Notes under the pieces: generated by a model
What the model was told of the DNA's origin: nothing
Seen by the model: only the letters and a program-made list of their open reading frames with translations
Database searches by the model: none
NCBI GenBank assembly: GCA_902493335.1
Contig: CABUPJ010000015.1
Location: forward strand, 3,108-67,107
Direction: 5' to 3'
Origin: an uncultured Porphyromonadaceae bacterium
GTDB lineage: Bacteria; Bacteroidota; Bacteroidia; Bacteroidales; Muribaculaceae
DNA length: 64,000 bases
Shown here: positions 8,189 to 16,148 of the stretch, one piece after another
Layout: every line of letters begins with the position of its first letter
Numbering within the stretch: position 1 is the stretch's first letter
Position numbers and translations under genes: made by a program

Positions 8189-8196
8189 GGCTCCAA
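8189..8196. repeat. 8-bp target site duplication, right copy
   Basis: GGCTCCAA is identical to 6749-6756. Removing the IS and one copy rejoins ...GATGAAGGCTCCAAGGGTTC..., the likely pre-insertion sequence. Confidence 0.9.
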
Positions 8197-8222
8197 GGGT
8201 TCGAACCGCGCTCTGCCACAAA

Positions 8223-8250
8223 AAAAGCTACCGTCATGGCAGCTTTTATT
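8223..8250 (-). terminator. Terminator downstream of the TonB-C gene pair
   Basis: AAAAGCT (8223-8229) pairs with AGCTTTT (8241-8247), with an inner CC/GG. On the minus strand it follows the stop of the 8269-8667 gene and ends in a T run (8217-8226 as A on plus). It could work in both directions. Confidence 0.6.
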
Positions 8251-8268
8251 TTTATAAAGTATACTGTG

Positions 8269-8667
8269 TTATTGGTGTTTCGGGGATTCGATTTTTATTG
8301 GAAGGATGCGGGTGACTTTGACGGGTTTGCCTGAGATTGTGGCGGCGCGCCATTTCGGCATTGATGATATCTTTTTTAATATCATATCGTCGAAAGGTGG
8401 ATAGAGGCCCCGTTTGATTCTGACATCTTCGACCGTGCCGTCTTCGGCTATGCAAAATTCCACAATAACTCTTCCTGATAGATACACATCACTATTCCAT
8501 GTAAGACTATCGGCAATCCACTTATACATCGCCGTATCGCCTCCGGGGAATTCGGGCTGTTGATCGACCTCTGATAATTCGTATGTTTTATCCGGTTTAA
8601 TCGCATTGACACTGAGCGACAGCATCACCATCAAGAATATCAAAATGAATTTTAATCTTGTTTTCAT
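8269..8667 (-). CDS. Small secreted TonB C-terminal-domain protein
   Basis: The protein has 132 residues from the ATG at 8667; an upstream TTG at 8673 is less likely. It begins with a signal peptide (MKTRLKFILIFLMVMLSLSV, then NA). A short linker with VDQQPEFPGGDTAMYKWIAD leads into a TonB-C-like fold: GRVIVEFCIAEDGTVEDVRI, KRGLYPPFDDMILKKI and MPKWRAATISGKPV. It lacks the Pro-rich periplasmic spacer of true TonB. It is about 30% shorter than energy transducers and probably does not energise receptors. It is a tandem paralogue of the gene at 8696-9103. Confidence 0.8.
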   Translation of the reverse strand: MKTRLKFILIFLMVMLSLSVNAIKPDKTYELSEVDQQPEFPGGDTAMYKWIADSLTWNSDVYLSGRVIVEFCIAEDGTVEDVRIKRGLYPPFDDMILKKISSMPKWRAATISGKPVKVTRILPIKIESPKHQ

Positions 8668-8695
8668 AATCAATGAGATTTACCGTTTGCCAAAG

Positions 8696-9103
8696 TTACT
8701 GTTGTCTGAAGGTGATTGGCAGGGTGTAAGAGACGTTGACTGGTCGACCGTTTTGTTTGCCGGGAGCCCAGGCCGGCATGGCTTTGATTACGCGCACGGC
8801 TTCTTCGTCAAGTGCGGGATGAAGCCCGCGGACGACGCGCACTTTATCGGTCTTGCCTGTCTTAGTGATTACAAAATCGACAATCACCTTGCCACTGACC
8901 CCTTCTTTTTTAGCTTCTTCCGGATACTTTATATTGTTACCAAGCCATTTATACATCTCTGATGTTCCTCCCGGGAACTTCGGCTGCTGTTGCACCATCG
9001 CCATATTATAGACCGGCTCGTTATCAATCCCGCCCACTGTCTGAGCACTCAGTGGCATCGCCATTATAAAGAGGAGTAAGAAGAGTGTAAATTTCATTTT
9101 CAT
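8696..9103 (-). CDS. Small secreted TonB C-terminal-domain protein (paralogue)
   Basis: The protein has 135 residues from the ATG at 9103. A longer frame to 9136 is rejected because the -7 promoter box (9126-9133) lies inside it. After a signal peptide (MKMKFTLFLLLFIMAMPLSA) come MVQQQPKFPGGTSEMYKWLG and a TonB-C module: KEGVSGKVIVDFVITKTGK, VVRGLHPALDEEAVRVIKAM and PAWAPGKQNGRPVNVSYTLP. It is 28 bases upstream of its paralogue and surely in the same transcript. The FPGG and PAW..G motifs are typical of Bacteroidetes TonB-C proteins. A role in envelope or TonB-linked signalling is only a guess. Confidence 0.82.
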   Translation of the reverse strand: MKMKFTLFLLLFIMAMPLSAQTVGGIDNEPVYNMAMVQQQPKFPGGTSEMYKWLGNNIKYPEEAKKEGVSGKVIVDFVITKTGKTDKVRVVRGLHPALDEEAVRVIKAMPAWAPGKQNGRPVNVSYTLPITFRQQ

Positions 9104-9125
9104 AATGATACTGTTAAGGTTTTGA

Positions 9126-9184
9126 CAAATATACACATAATAATTGTATTATAGAATCGTCATTTCGGGTCAATGCGGGTCAAT
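9126..9184 (-). promoter_or_regulatory. Promoter with three phased repeats upstream of the TonB-C pair
   Basis: On the minus strand a -7 box TATATTTG (9133-9126) is preceded by the conserved stretch CTATAATACAATTATT. Upstream are three direct repeats at exact 10-bp spacing, read on plus as CGTCATT (9158-9164), GGTCAAT (9168-9174) and GGTCAAT (9178-9184). There is no TTTG -33 box. The same arrangement at the same distance recurs at 12422-12480. The phased repeats suggest a binding site for an activator that replaces the -33 contact. Confidence 0.6.
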
Positions 9185-9360
9185 TATCTTCGTAAAACCG
9201 CGTGGCAGGGGAGCAAGACCGACATATTAAATATATTTAACATGTTTTAGCAATCGGGGGGGGTAATTTGCAAACAAATATTTAAATTTATACCCTTAAC
9301 TTAATAAGCGTATTGTTCACTTTTTCTCAATAAATGATTTAATCAAACCAATCAAAATTT

Positions 9361-12177
9361 ATGAAAAAACCATTACTCGCAAAGCTGTTTGTTTTAATCA
9401 CAGCTATCATCGTATCCATCAGTGCAAAAGCGCAAATTTATAAAGACGGGGATATTTTCTTTATGACTCAGACTGACGGAAGTGATACTGTTGCTACCGT
9501 AGTTTTCGATGTTAGCAAATTTTCGAACGGAGAAGGATCGTACAGCGGGAATCTGGTTATTCCAGAAACAGTAAGGAACGATGGGAAAACCTACATAGTG
9601 CGATATATCCACCCTTCATCATTTATGTACTGCAACGAACTCAAATCGCTTTTTATTCCCAAAACAGCAGACGGACAGTTCATCTTTAAAGGCTGTAATA
9701 AACTCACAATGGTTGAAATTGCTCCTGATAACCCCTACATCAAAATAGAAGACAACATTATCTATAACATTGACAAAACTATCATCTGCGCAGTTCTACC
9801 GACACTGACGAAAGGCCATTTCCGTATCCCAGAAGGAGTAACAGACATACATCAATATTGTTTTACGTATTGCGACGAGCTAACTTCAATCTCATTTCCG
9901 AAGAGCCTCAGCTCGTTTGGCAGCTACAATTTCCAAGGTTGTGATAATCTAACCGCAGTGACAGTCGATGCCGACAATGAACGATTTGAAAGCATTGACG
10001 GGTGCATAGGCCTCAAGGGTCAAAAAAAGCTATACTTTGTTCCTCAAGGATTATCCGGTGATTTTGTTATTCCCAAGGGATTTACGCAGATATCGGAACG
10101 AGCAATCTATAATTGTAATAAACTGAGAAGCATCACGATTCCAGAAATTATAACCAAAATCGATGATTATGCAATATACGACTGCACCGGACTTGAAAGT
10201 CTCAATTTTGGAAATTCAGAAATGCAAATATCACCCCGAATGGTCTATGGCTGTTCAAGACTAACAAATATAAACTTCAGTAAGGATAACTCTCTATACA
10301 CCACCATTAACGGGATTGTTTATAACAAAAAGTTAATCGACGACCTTCTTACCATTCGATGGGTGCCCAACGGTATAACAGGCAAACTTAAAATCACCGA
10401 AAGTGTCGGCTATGTATATTATGATGCTTTTTACGACTGTAGTAAGTTGACAGAAATAGACTTTCCTGAAAGCTTGCGAGAACTCTCATATAAATACGCA
10501 TCAGGTTCAACAAAATATGCATTTGGCAGGATGTCATCGTTAGAAAAAGTTATTTTTAGAAGCCGACTATACAATAGTTCGTATTATAATTTGGATAGAC
10601 TATCAAGCGAAAAAGTCACTATCTATACACCTTATCGCACTATAAACGAGATTCAGCCATCTCATTTTAAAGGTGTAGTTCTTCCAATAGACATGCCCTA
10701 CACTATCACCGATTTCAAGACATATATAAAAGGTGTTGAATTCAAAGTCCAAAAGACAGAAGGAGCAGAAATACCTGCCGAACCATTGAAAGTGGTCATA
10801 GACAGTAGGGAGATTATTCCCGACGCAAACGGCATCTACAGTTGTATCAATCTTAAAGAAAACTCACAGTACACCATTGAAATAACTGGGTGTGAATCAT
10901 ATAAATTCACCACACTGCCCATCAAAGTAGTATTCCGAACTACACAAACCAAAAAGACCATTACAGTAACCGCTCTCGAGATCAGCACCGACAAGACATT
11001 CAAGTTCGATAAATATGGTTTCTCAATCAATGGTAAAGATTACAACATCAGCGACAAAGAAGTGAAAATCAGCGGCCTTAAGACAGGTTCAACGTATTCA
11101 GTCACGCCATATGTCTATCAGAACGGCACTAAAATCACATTTGAGCCTCAAGAACTACGTACATACGGTATAGGCAGCAGCATCAAGACATCAAACATCG
11201 GGCCAACAACAGTTGTTCTTAAAGCAACATATAATCCGGGTGATTCCAAAATCAGCAAACGATATTTCTATGACGGTACAACTCAAATTGAGGATGAATC
11301 AGTTACCTATACCGGATTAAATCCCGACACAAAATATACATTCAGATTTATTATCGAATGTGAGGACGGTTATACCTCTTCACAATCCGTCAATATTACC
11401 ACAAAAAGCCTTGAGCTTACAACACTCCAGCCCAAAGGGGTTTCGTCAACATGCTCTATTGTCGCGGCATCAACAAATATATCGTCAGATGAAACAAGCG
11501 CAGGTTTCCAATGGCGCAAATACGATGCTCCCTCATCGTTAAAATCCAGTGAAGGCTTTGCCGCAATCTACGACGGACAACTCGAGGGCTATCTCAAAAA
11601 CCTTCAAAGCACCTCATATTACAACGTACGCGCGTTCTATAAATCAGCCACAGGCAAATACTATTTTGGCGATTGGGTAACATTTGATCCGAGCGATTTC
11701 AGTTTCTTCGAGCCGACAGTCCATACCTACGCAACCACAGACTTTACCCACAACATGGCAACGGTTCGCGGCTATGTTTTGGCCGGTACGGACAATATCA
11801 TCTCACAGGGCTTCGAATATTGGTCTGCAAGCAACCAGAAACATATCAAGGCATTCGCACCTGTCAATAACAATAACATTCAGACAATACTCTCAAACGG
11901 TCAGGTCATGATCGCCACCATCAACGACCTTGAACCTGAGACCGAGTACTTTTACCGGGCCTTCGTGACAACCTCGGCCGGGATCAAGTATGGCGAGGAA
12001 CAGACATTTACCACTCCTGAAGATCCGTTATCCGGCGTTGAAACGGTGATTGTCGACGAACCACACTCTATCGTTGCTTACTATGACATCAACGGTCGTC
12101 GCCACAACAAGGCTCAGCGCGGATTCAATATTGTTCTATACTCAGACGGCACTATCGAAAAGATAGTTGTCAAATAA
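9361..12177 (+). CDS. BspA-like leucine-rich-repeat surface protein with T9SS-like tail
   Basis: The 938-residue exported protein has a signal peptide (MKKPLLAKLFVLITAIIVSI, then SAKA). Residues about 50-440 hold LRR_5/BspA repeats of the form 'F..C..L..I.IP..I..I', for example GCNKLTMVEIAPDN, YCDELTSISFPKSL and NCNKLRSITIPEII. Residues about 440-890 look like several fibronectin-III-type modules ending in TxSA..KYGEEQTFTTPE. The last 40 residues (VAYYDINGRRHN...GFNIVLYSDGTIEKIVVK) resemble a type IX sorting tail. BspA-like proteins often mediate adhesion. Its base composition is visibly AT-richer than the flanking housekeeping genes, a possible sign of transfer. Confidence 0.85.
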   Translation: MKKPLLAKLFVLITAIIVSISAKAQIYKDGDIFFMTQTDGSDTVATVVFDVSKFSNGEGSYSGNLVIPETVRNDGKTYIVRYIHPSSFMYCNELKSLFIPKTADGQFIFKGCNKLTMVEIAPDNPYIKIEDNIIYNIDKTIICAVLPTLTKGHFRIPEGVTDIHQYCFTYCDELTSISFPKSLSSFGSYNFQGCDNLTAVTVDADNERFESIDGCIGLKGQKKLYFVPQGLSGDFVIPKGFTQISERAIYNCNKLRSITIPEIITKIDDYAIYDCTGLESLNFGNSEMQISPRMVYGCSRLTNINFSKDNSLYTTINGIVYNKKLIDDLLTIRWVPNGITGKLKITESVGYVYYDAFYDCSKLTEIDFPESLRELSYKYASGSTKYAFGRMSSLEKVIFRSRLYNSSYYNLDRLSSEKVTIYTPYRTINEIQPSHFKGVVLPIDMPYTITDFKTYIKGVEFKVQKTEGAEIPAEPLKVVIDSREIIPDANGIYSCINLKENSQYTIEITGCESYKFTTLPIKVVFRTTQTKKTITVTALEISTDKTFKFDKYGFSINGKDYNISDKEVKISGLKTGSTYSVTPYVYQNGTKITFEPQELRTYGIGSSIKTSNIGPTTVVLKATYNPGDSKISKRYFYDGTTQIEDESVTYTGLNPDTKYTFRFIIECEDGYTSSQSVNITTKSLELTTLQPKGVSSTCSIVAASTNISSDETSAGFQWRKYDAPSSLKSSEGFAAIYDGQLEGYLKNLQSTSYYNVRAFYKSATGKYYFGDWVTFDPSDFSFFEPTVHTYATTDFTHNMATVRGYVLAGTDNIISQGFEYWSASNQKHIKAFAPVNNNNIQTILSNGQVMIATINDLEPETEYFYRAFVTTSAGIKYGEEQTFTTPEDPLSGVETVIVDEPHSIVAYYDINGRRHNKAQRGFNIVLYSDGTIEKIVVK

Positions 12178-12250
12178 AAAACATTTGGCAACTATTTCCC
12201 CCCGAGGAAAGATACCCGCAGAATAAGACACATAAAGCACTATTCGTTTT

Positions 12251-12286
12251 AAGAAAGAGTTCGGCAACATGCCGGACTCTTTCTAT
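12251..12286 (+). terminator. Terminator after the BspA-like gene
   Basis: AGAAAGAGTTCGGCA pairs with TGCCGGACTCTTTCT (one G-T pair) around an ACA loop. The 15-bp stem lies 73 bases after the stop codon. The T tract is short, but the downstream stem arm itself contains TCTTTCT. Confidence 0.65.
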
Positions 12287-12337
12287 TCAACCGACATTCG
12301 TCTGGAAGATGCGAGCATAAAGAACACAACCGAAAAC

Positions 12338-12415
12338 AAAAAAGCCACCTTTCAGTGGCTACCCTTCGGCACCGCGTGCCCTTACGGACACCCGACAATA
12401 TTTAAGCTTCAGTTG
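12338..12415 (-). ncRNA. Candidate small RNA of about 78 nt
   Basis: A minus-strand transcript would start near 12415, about 7 bases after a TATATTTG -7 box, and end at a textbook terminator. The terminator stem is AGCCAC-TGAAAG-GTGGCT (12360-12343), followed by six T (12343-12338). The body contains GTGTCC-GTAA-GGGCAC, a stem closed by a GNRA tetraloop, and an outer UCGG/CCGA pairing. An alternative hairpin GGCAC-GCG-GTGCC competes with the first. No convincing reading frame is present. The flanking genes (BspA-like end on plus, valS end on minus) leave this as an independent unit. I do not recognise a known RNA family. Confidence 0.5.
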
Positions 12416-12421
12416 GCTCTG

Positions 12422-12480
12422 CAAATATAGCAAAAATAATTGTATTATAGCATCGTCATATAGGGTCAATTTGCATCATT
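12422..12480 (-). promoter_or_regulatory. Promoter of the candidate sRNA with three phased repeats
   Basis: The -7 box TATATTTG (12429-12422) is followed upstream by CTATAATACAATTATT. Three 10-bp-spaced repeats, read on plus as CGTCATA (12454-12460), GGTCAAT (12464-12470) and CATCATT (12474-12480), lie 25 bp from the -7 box, exactly as at 9126-9184. About 41 of 48 positions match between the two regions by eye. Confidence 0.55.
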
Positions 12481-12551
12481 CGGAAACAGCAAGGCGCGTC
12501 CGTGGGGGCGCGCCTTGGGTATAGGGGGATTGGGAATGTCGTTTGCCGTTT

Positions 12552-15242
12552 TTATTTGAGGGCGGCGAGGTTGGCACGGAGGGCGGCAAGCTTCGAGTCG
12601 GCGTCGGAGAGCTTGTTGCGCTCGTTGGCGACGACGGCCTCGGGGGCGTTGTTGACGAAGCGTTCGTTTGAGAGTTTCTTCTCGACCGTGCGCTTGAAGC
12701 CTTCGAGGTAAGCTATCTCTTTCTCAAGACGCGCGATCTCGGCGGGAACGTCGATGGTCGACGCGAGGGGCACGTTGTATTCGGTCGTGCCGACGAGGAA
12801 TGACGCTGCGGCAGGGTCTTTGGCGCAATCGCTGTTTACGGCGTCGAGATTGGCAAGCTTGACGACAACGGGTGTGATGCGGGCATCGAAGCCGCCGATG
12901 ACGTTGAGGGTCAGCACCTCTTTCGAGGCTATGTTTTTCTGTGCTCTGACGCCGCGGACGCCGGTGACAATCTCTTTGGCAAGGTCGACGAGACCGATGA
13001 TAGAGCGGTCGAGACCGGCGGCCTTGGGCATCTCGGCATACATGATCGACTCGCCGTCGGCGCGCTCGCTCAGGTGCTGCCACAGCTCTTCGGTGATGAA
13101 GGGCATGAAGGGATGGAGCATACGGAGGAGTTTGTCGAAGAAGGCGATTGTCTGCGCATAGGTCTTGCCGTCGACGGGGCTGCCGTAGGCGGGCTTGACC
13201 ATTTCGAGATACCACGACGAGAATTCGTCGCGGAAGAGCTTGTAGACGGTCATCAGCGCCTCGTTGAGACGGAATTTCGAAAACTGGTCGGCTACTTCCT
13301 CGAGGGCGGCGTCGAGAGCGGCCTCAAACCAACGGGCGGCGATGGCGGCGACTTCGGGCTGCGCGGCTTTGCCGTCGACCTCCCAGCCTTTGACGAGTCG
13401 GAAGGCATTCCAGATCTTGTTGCAGAAGTTACGGCCCTGTTCGCAGAGTTTGTCGTCATACATGATGTCGTTGCCGGCGGGGGCGGCGAGCATCAGGCCC
13501 ATGCGGACGCCGTCGGCGCCGTATGTGGCGATGAGGTCGAGCGGATCGGGCGAATTGCCGAGCTGCTTTGACATCTTGCGGCCGAGCGAGTCGCGGACAA
13601 TGCCGGTGAAGTAGACGTTGTCGAAGGGCTGTTTGCCGACATATTCATATCCGGCCATGATCATGCGGGCGACCCAGAAGAAGATGATGTCGGGACCGGT
13701 GACGAGCGTGGCGGTGGGATAGTAGTAGTTTATCTCTTTGTTGCCGGGATCAAGTATGCCGTCGAAGAGGGTGATGGGCCACAGCCAGCTCGAGAACCAT
13801 GTGTCGAGGGCGTCGGGATCCTGGGTGAGGTCAGAAGCCTGAAGGTCGGGGCGGCCGCCGTCGACGCGGGCTTTCTCGACCGCCGCCTCGATGGTCTCGG
13901 CGACAACGGTCATGTTGTTACCGTCTTTATCTTTATAATAATAGGCCGGAATGCGATGGCCCCACCAGAGCTGACGGCTGATACACCAGTCCTGAATGTT
14001 TTCGAGCCAGATGCGGTATGTGGTCTTGTATTTTTCGGGAACGAAGCTGATGATGTCGTCCATGACGGGCTTGAGCGAGATGTCGGCGAAGTGCTTCATC
14101 GACACGAACCACTGGGTCGACAGGCGCGGCTCGATGGCAACCTTGGTGCGCTCAGAGAAGCCGACCTTGTTGTCATAGTCCTCGACTTTCTCGAGCATGC
14201 CGGCGGCGTCGAGGTCTTTGGCGATGCGCTCGCGCACCTCGAAGCGGTCGAGGCCGGTGTAGGGAGCGCCACATTCGTTGACCGTGCCGTCTTCGTTGAA
14301 GATGTCGATGGTCTCGAGGTTGTGCTTCTTGCCGAGCATGTAGTCGTTCTTGTCGTGGGCGGGAGTGACCTTGAGGCAGCCTGTGCCGAAGTCAATCTCG
14401 ACGTAGCGGTCCTCGATGACGGGAATCTCACGGCCGACGAGGGGCACGATGACGCGTTTGCCCTTGAGCCACTGATTCTTGGGATCCTTGGGGTTGATAC
14501 ACATGGCGGTATCGCCCATGATGGTCTCGGGACGGGTCGTGGCGACGACGGCGTAGCGGCGGCCCTGGGCGTCGCGGTGAACGACTTCCTCCTCGGCGCC
14601 TGTCTCGCCTGTGAAATCGTCGTTGGCGAGGTAGTAGCGCAGGTAGTAGAGCTTAGATTTCTCGTCGACGAAGAATACCTCGTCGTCGCTGATGGCAGTG
14701 CGGTTGGCGGGATCCCAGTTGACCATGCGCAGGCCGCGGTAGATGTAGCCCTTGTTGTAGAGGTCGCAGAAGACCTTGACGACGCTCTCAGAGCGGCGCT
14801 CGTCCATTGTGAAGGCCGTGCGGTCCCAGTCGCATGAGGCGCCGAGCTTGCGCAGCTGCTGGAGGATAATGCCGCCGTGGGTCTTGGTCCAGTCCCAGGC
14901 GTGGACGAGGAACTGCTCGCGGGTCAGGTCGGTCTTCTTGATGCCCTGCGAGGCGAGTTTGGCGATGACCTTGGTCTCCGTAGCAATAGAAGCATGGTCG
15001 GTGCCGGGCACCCAGAGGGCGTTCTTGCCCTCCATGCGCGCGCGGCGCACGAGGATGTCCTGGATTGTATTGTTGAGCATGTGACCCATGTGGAGCACAC
15101 CGGTCACGTTTGGCGGGGGGATTACGATTGTATAAGGCTGACGATCATCGGGTTCTGAATGAAAGAGCTTGTGCTCCATCCAGTAAGCATACCATTTGTC
15201 TTCTACTTCAGAAGGACTGTATTTGGGTGCTAATTCGTTCAT
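12552..15242 (-). CDS. valS: Valyl-tRNA synthetase
   Basis: This class I aminoacyl-tRNA synthetase charges tRNA-Val. It has 896 residues, a normal length. The HIGH-type motif reads PPPNVTGVLHMGHML (about residues 42-56) and the KMSKS loop is GRKMSKQLGNSPDPLDLI. A CP1 editing domain lies between them (ATTRPETIMGDTA; TPAHDKNDY). WYLEMVKPAYG marks the anticodon-binding domain, and a C-terminal coiled coil (IARLEKEIAYLEGFKRTVEK) is typical of ValRS. It is transcribed alone from a TAATTTTG promoter. Confidence 0.98.
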   Translation of the reverse strand: MNELAPKYSPSEVEDKWYAYWMEHKLFHSEPDDRQPYTIVIPPPNVTGVLHMGHMLNNTIQDILVRRARMEGKNALWVPGTDHASIATETKVIAKLASQGIKKTDLTREQFLVHAWDWTKTHGGIILQQLRKLGASCDWDRTAFTMDERRSESVVKVFCDLYNKGYIYRGLRMVNWDPANRTAISDDEVFFVDEKSKLYYLRYYLANDDFTGETGAEEEVVHRDAQGRRYAVVATTRPETIMGDTAMCINPKDPKNQWLKGKRVIVPLVGREIPVIEDRYVEIDFGTGCLKVTPAHDKNDYMLGKKHNLETIDIFNEDGTVNECGAPYTGLDRFEVRERIAKDLDAAGMLEKVEDYDNKVGFSERTKVAIEPRLSTQWFVSMKHFADISLKPVMDDIISFVPEKYKTTYRIWLENIQDWCISRQLWWGHRIPAYYYKDKDGNNMTVVAETIEAAVEKARVDGGRPDLQASDLTQDPDALDTWFSSWLWPITLFDGILDPGNKEINYYYPTATLVTGPDIIFFWVARMIMAGYEYVGKQPFDNVYFTGIVRDSLGRKMSKQLGNSPDPLDLIATYGADGVRMGLMLAAPAGNDIMYDDKLCEQGRNFCNKIWNAFRLVKGWEVDGKAAQPEVAAIAARWFEAALDAALEEVADQFSKFRLNEALMTVYKLFRDEFSSWYLEMVKPAYGSPVDGKTYAQTIAFFDKLLRMLHPFMPFITEELWQHLSERADGESIMYAEMPKAAGLDRSIIGLVDLAKEIVTGVRGVRAQKNIASKEVLTLNVIGGFDARITPVVVKLANLDAVNSDCAKDPAAASFLVGTTEYNVPLASTIDVPAEIARLEKEIAYLEGFKRTVEKKLSNERFVNNAPEAVVANERNKLSDADSKLAALRANLAALK

Positions 15243-15285
15243 TTGGGTCTATGTTTGAATAGTTTCAGTATATTTTTCCGAGATG

Positions 15286-15293
15286 CAAAATTA
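15286..15293 (-). promoter_or_regulatory. valS promoter -7 element TAATTTTG
   Basis: TAATTTTG on the minus strand (15293-15286) matches TAnnTTTG, 44 bases upstream of the valS ATG. A -33 box is not clear. Confidence 0.55.
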
Positions 15294-15347
15294 CTAAATA
15301 TCCCCAAATGAGCCTCGACCGCGACACATTATTTTAAATATTTGTGG

Positions 15348-15355
15348 TATATTTG
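15348..15355 (+). promoter_or_regulatory. plsC promoter -7 element TATATTTG
   Basis: TATATTTG on the plus strand lies 17 bases before the plsC start, divergent from the valS promoter. The -33 box is weak. Confidence 0.55.
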
Positions 15356-15372
15356 CCGAAAAATTCAACGTC

Positions 15373-16098
15373 ATGATGCTATTCTACCGCATATATCAGA
15401 TTTTCATCATGCTGCCGATACTTCTGGCGGCGACAATCATCACGGCTCTCGTCACCATCATCGGCTCGGCTCTCGGCGGAGCGCGATGGTGGGGCTACTG
15501 GCCGGCCCGTTACTGGTCGAAACTCTTCTGCCTGCTGACGTTCGTAAAAGTAACGGTAACTGGTCGCGAGAACATCAGGAAGAACACGTCGTATGTCTTT
15601 GTCGCCAATCATCAGGGCGCATACGACATCTTCTCGATCTACGGCTATCTCGGCCATAATTTCAGGTGGATGATGAAAAAGGCGCTCGAATCGATACCGC
15701 TTGTGGGCTACAGCTGCCGTGTATCGGGTCAGATTTACGTCGACAACCGCACTCCGGCGGGCATACGCAAGACCATGGAGGACGCCGAGCGCCAGCTCGC
15801 CGGCGGCATGTCGGTCGTAGTCTTCCCCGAAGGCTCACGCACACTCGACGGCCATGTCAGGTCCTTCAAGCGCGGGGCCTATACGCTCGCCGTTGAATTC
15901 GGAATGCCCGTGGTGCCGCTGACAATCGACGGCGCCTACGAGGTGATGCCGCGAACGGCAATTCTGCCGCGTCCGGGCCATATAAAACTGACGATACACA
16001 AGCCTATCGAAGCGCCCGAAAACGGTCACGACCTCAAAGAGCTGATGGATGCCTCACGCGAGGCCATCGTCTCGGCATTGCCCGAAAACCGCCGCTGA
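15373..16098 (+). CDS. plsC: 1-acyl-sn-glycerol-3-phosphate acyltransferase
   Basis: This is a membrane enzyme that acylates lysophosphatidic acid to phosphatidic acid. It has 241 residues. An N-terminal hydrophobic helix (IYQIFIMLPILLAATIITAL) precedes the PlsC block: NHQGAYD holds the catalytic HX4D, and FPEGSRT is the glycerophosphate-binding motif. VVPLTIDGAYEVMP is the later conserved strand. Two adjacent ATGs (15373 and 15376) are equally possible starts. It could instead act on other lysolipid acceptors, since the family is broad. Confidence 0.9.
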   Translation: MMLFYRIYQIFIMLPILLAATIITALVTIIGSALGGARWWGYWPARYWSKLFCLLTFVKVTVTGRENIRKNTSYVFVANHQGAYDIFSIYGYLGHNFRWMMKKALESIPLVGYSCRVSGQIYVDNRTPAGIRKTMEDAERQLAGGMSVVVFPEGSRTLDGHVRSFKRGAYTLAVEFGMPVVPLTIDGAYEVMPRTAILPRPGHIKLTIHKPIEAPENGHDLKELMDASREAIVSALPENRR

Positions 16099-16148
16099 AA
16101 CAAACATTAGCCTACATTTATTTGTTATAAGTGCTAAAACATAATATT

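Noticed and set aside
8198..8207. GGTTCGAACC next to the IS right end, resembling a tRNA T-loop or an attachment site in a tRNA
   Set aside because: The flanking bases do not form a T stem or acceptor stem, either with or without the IS. It looks like chance.
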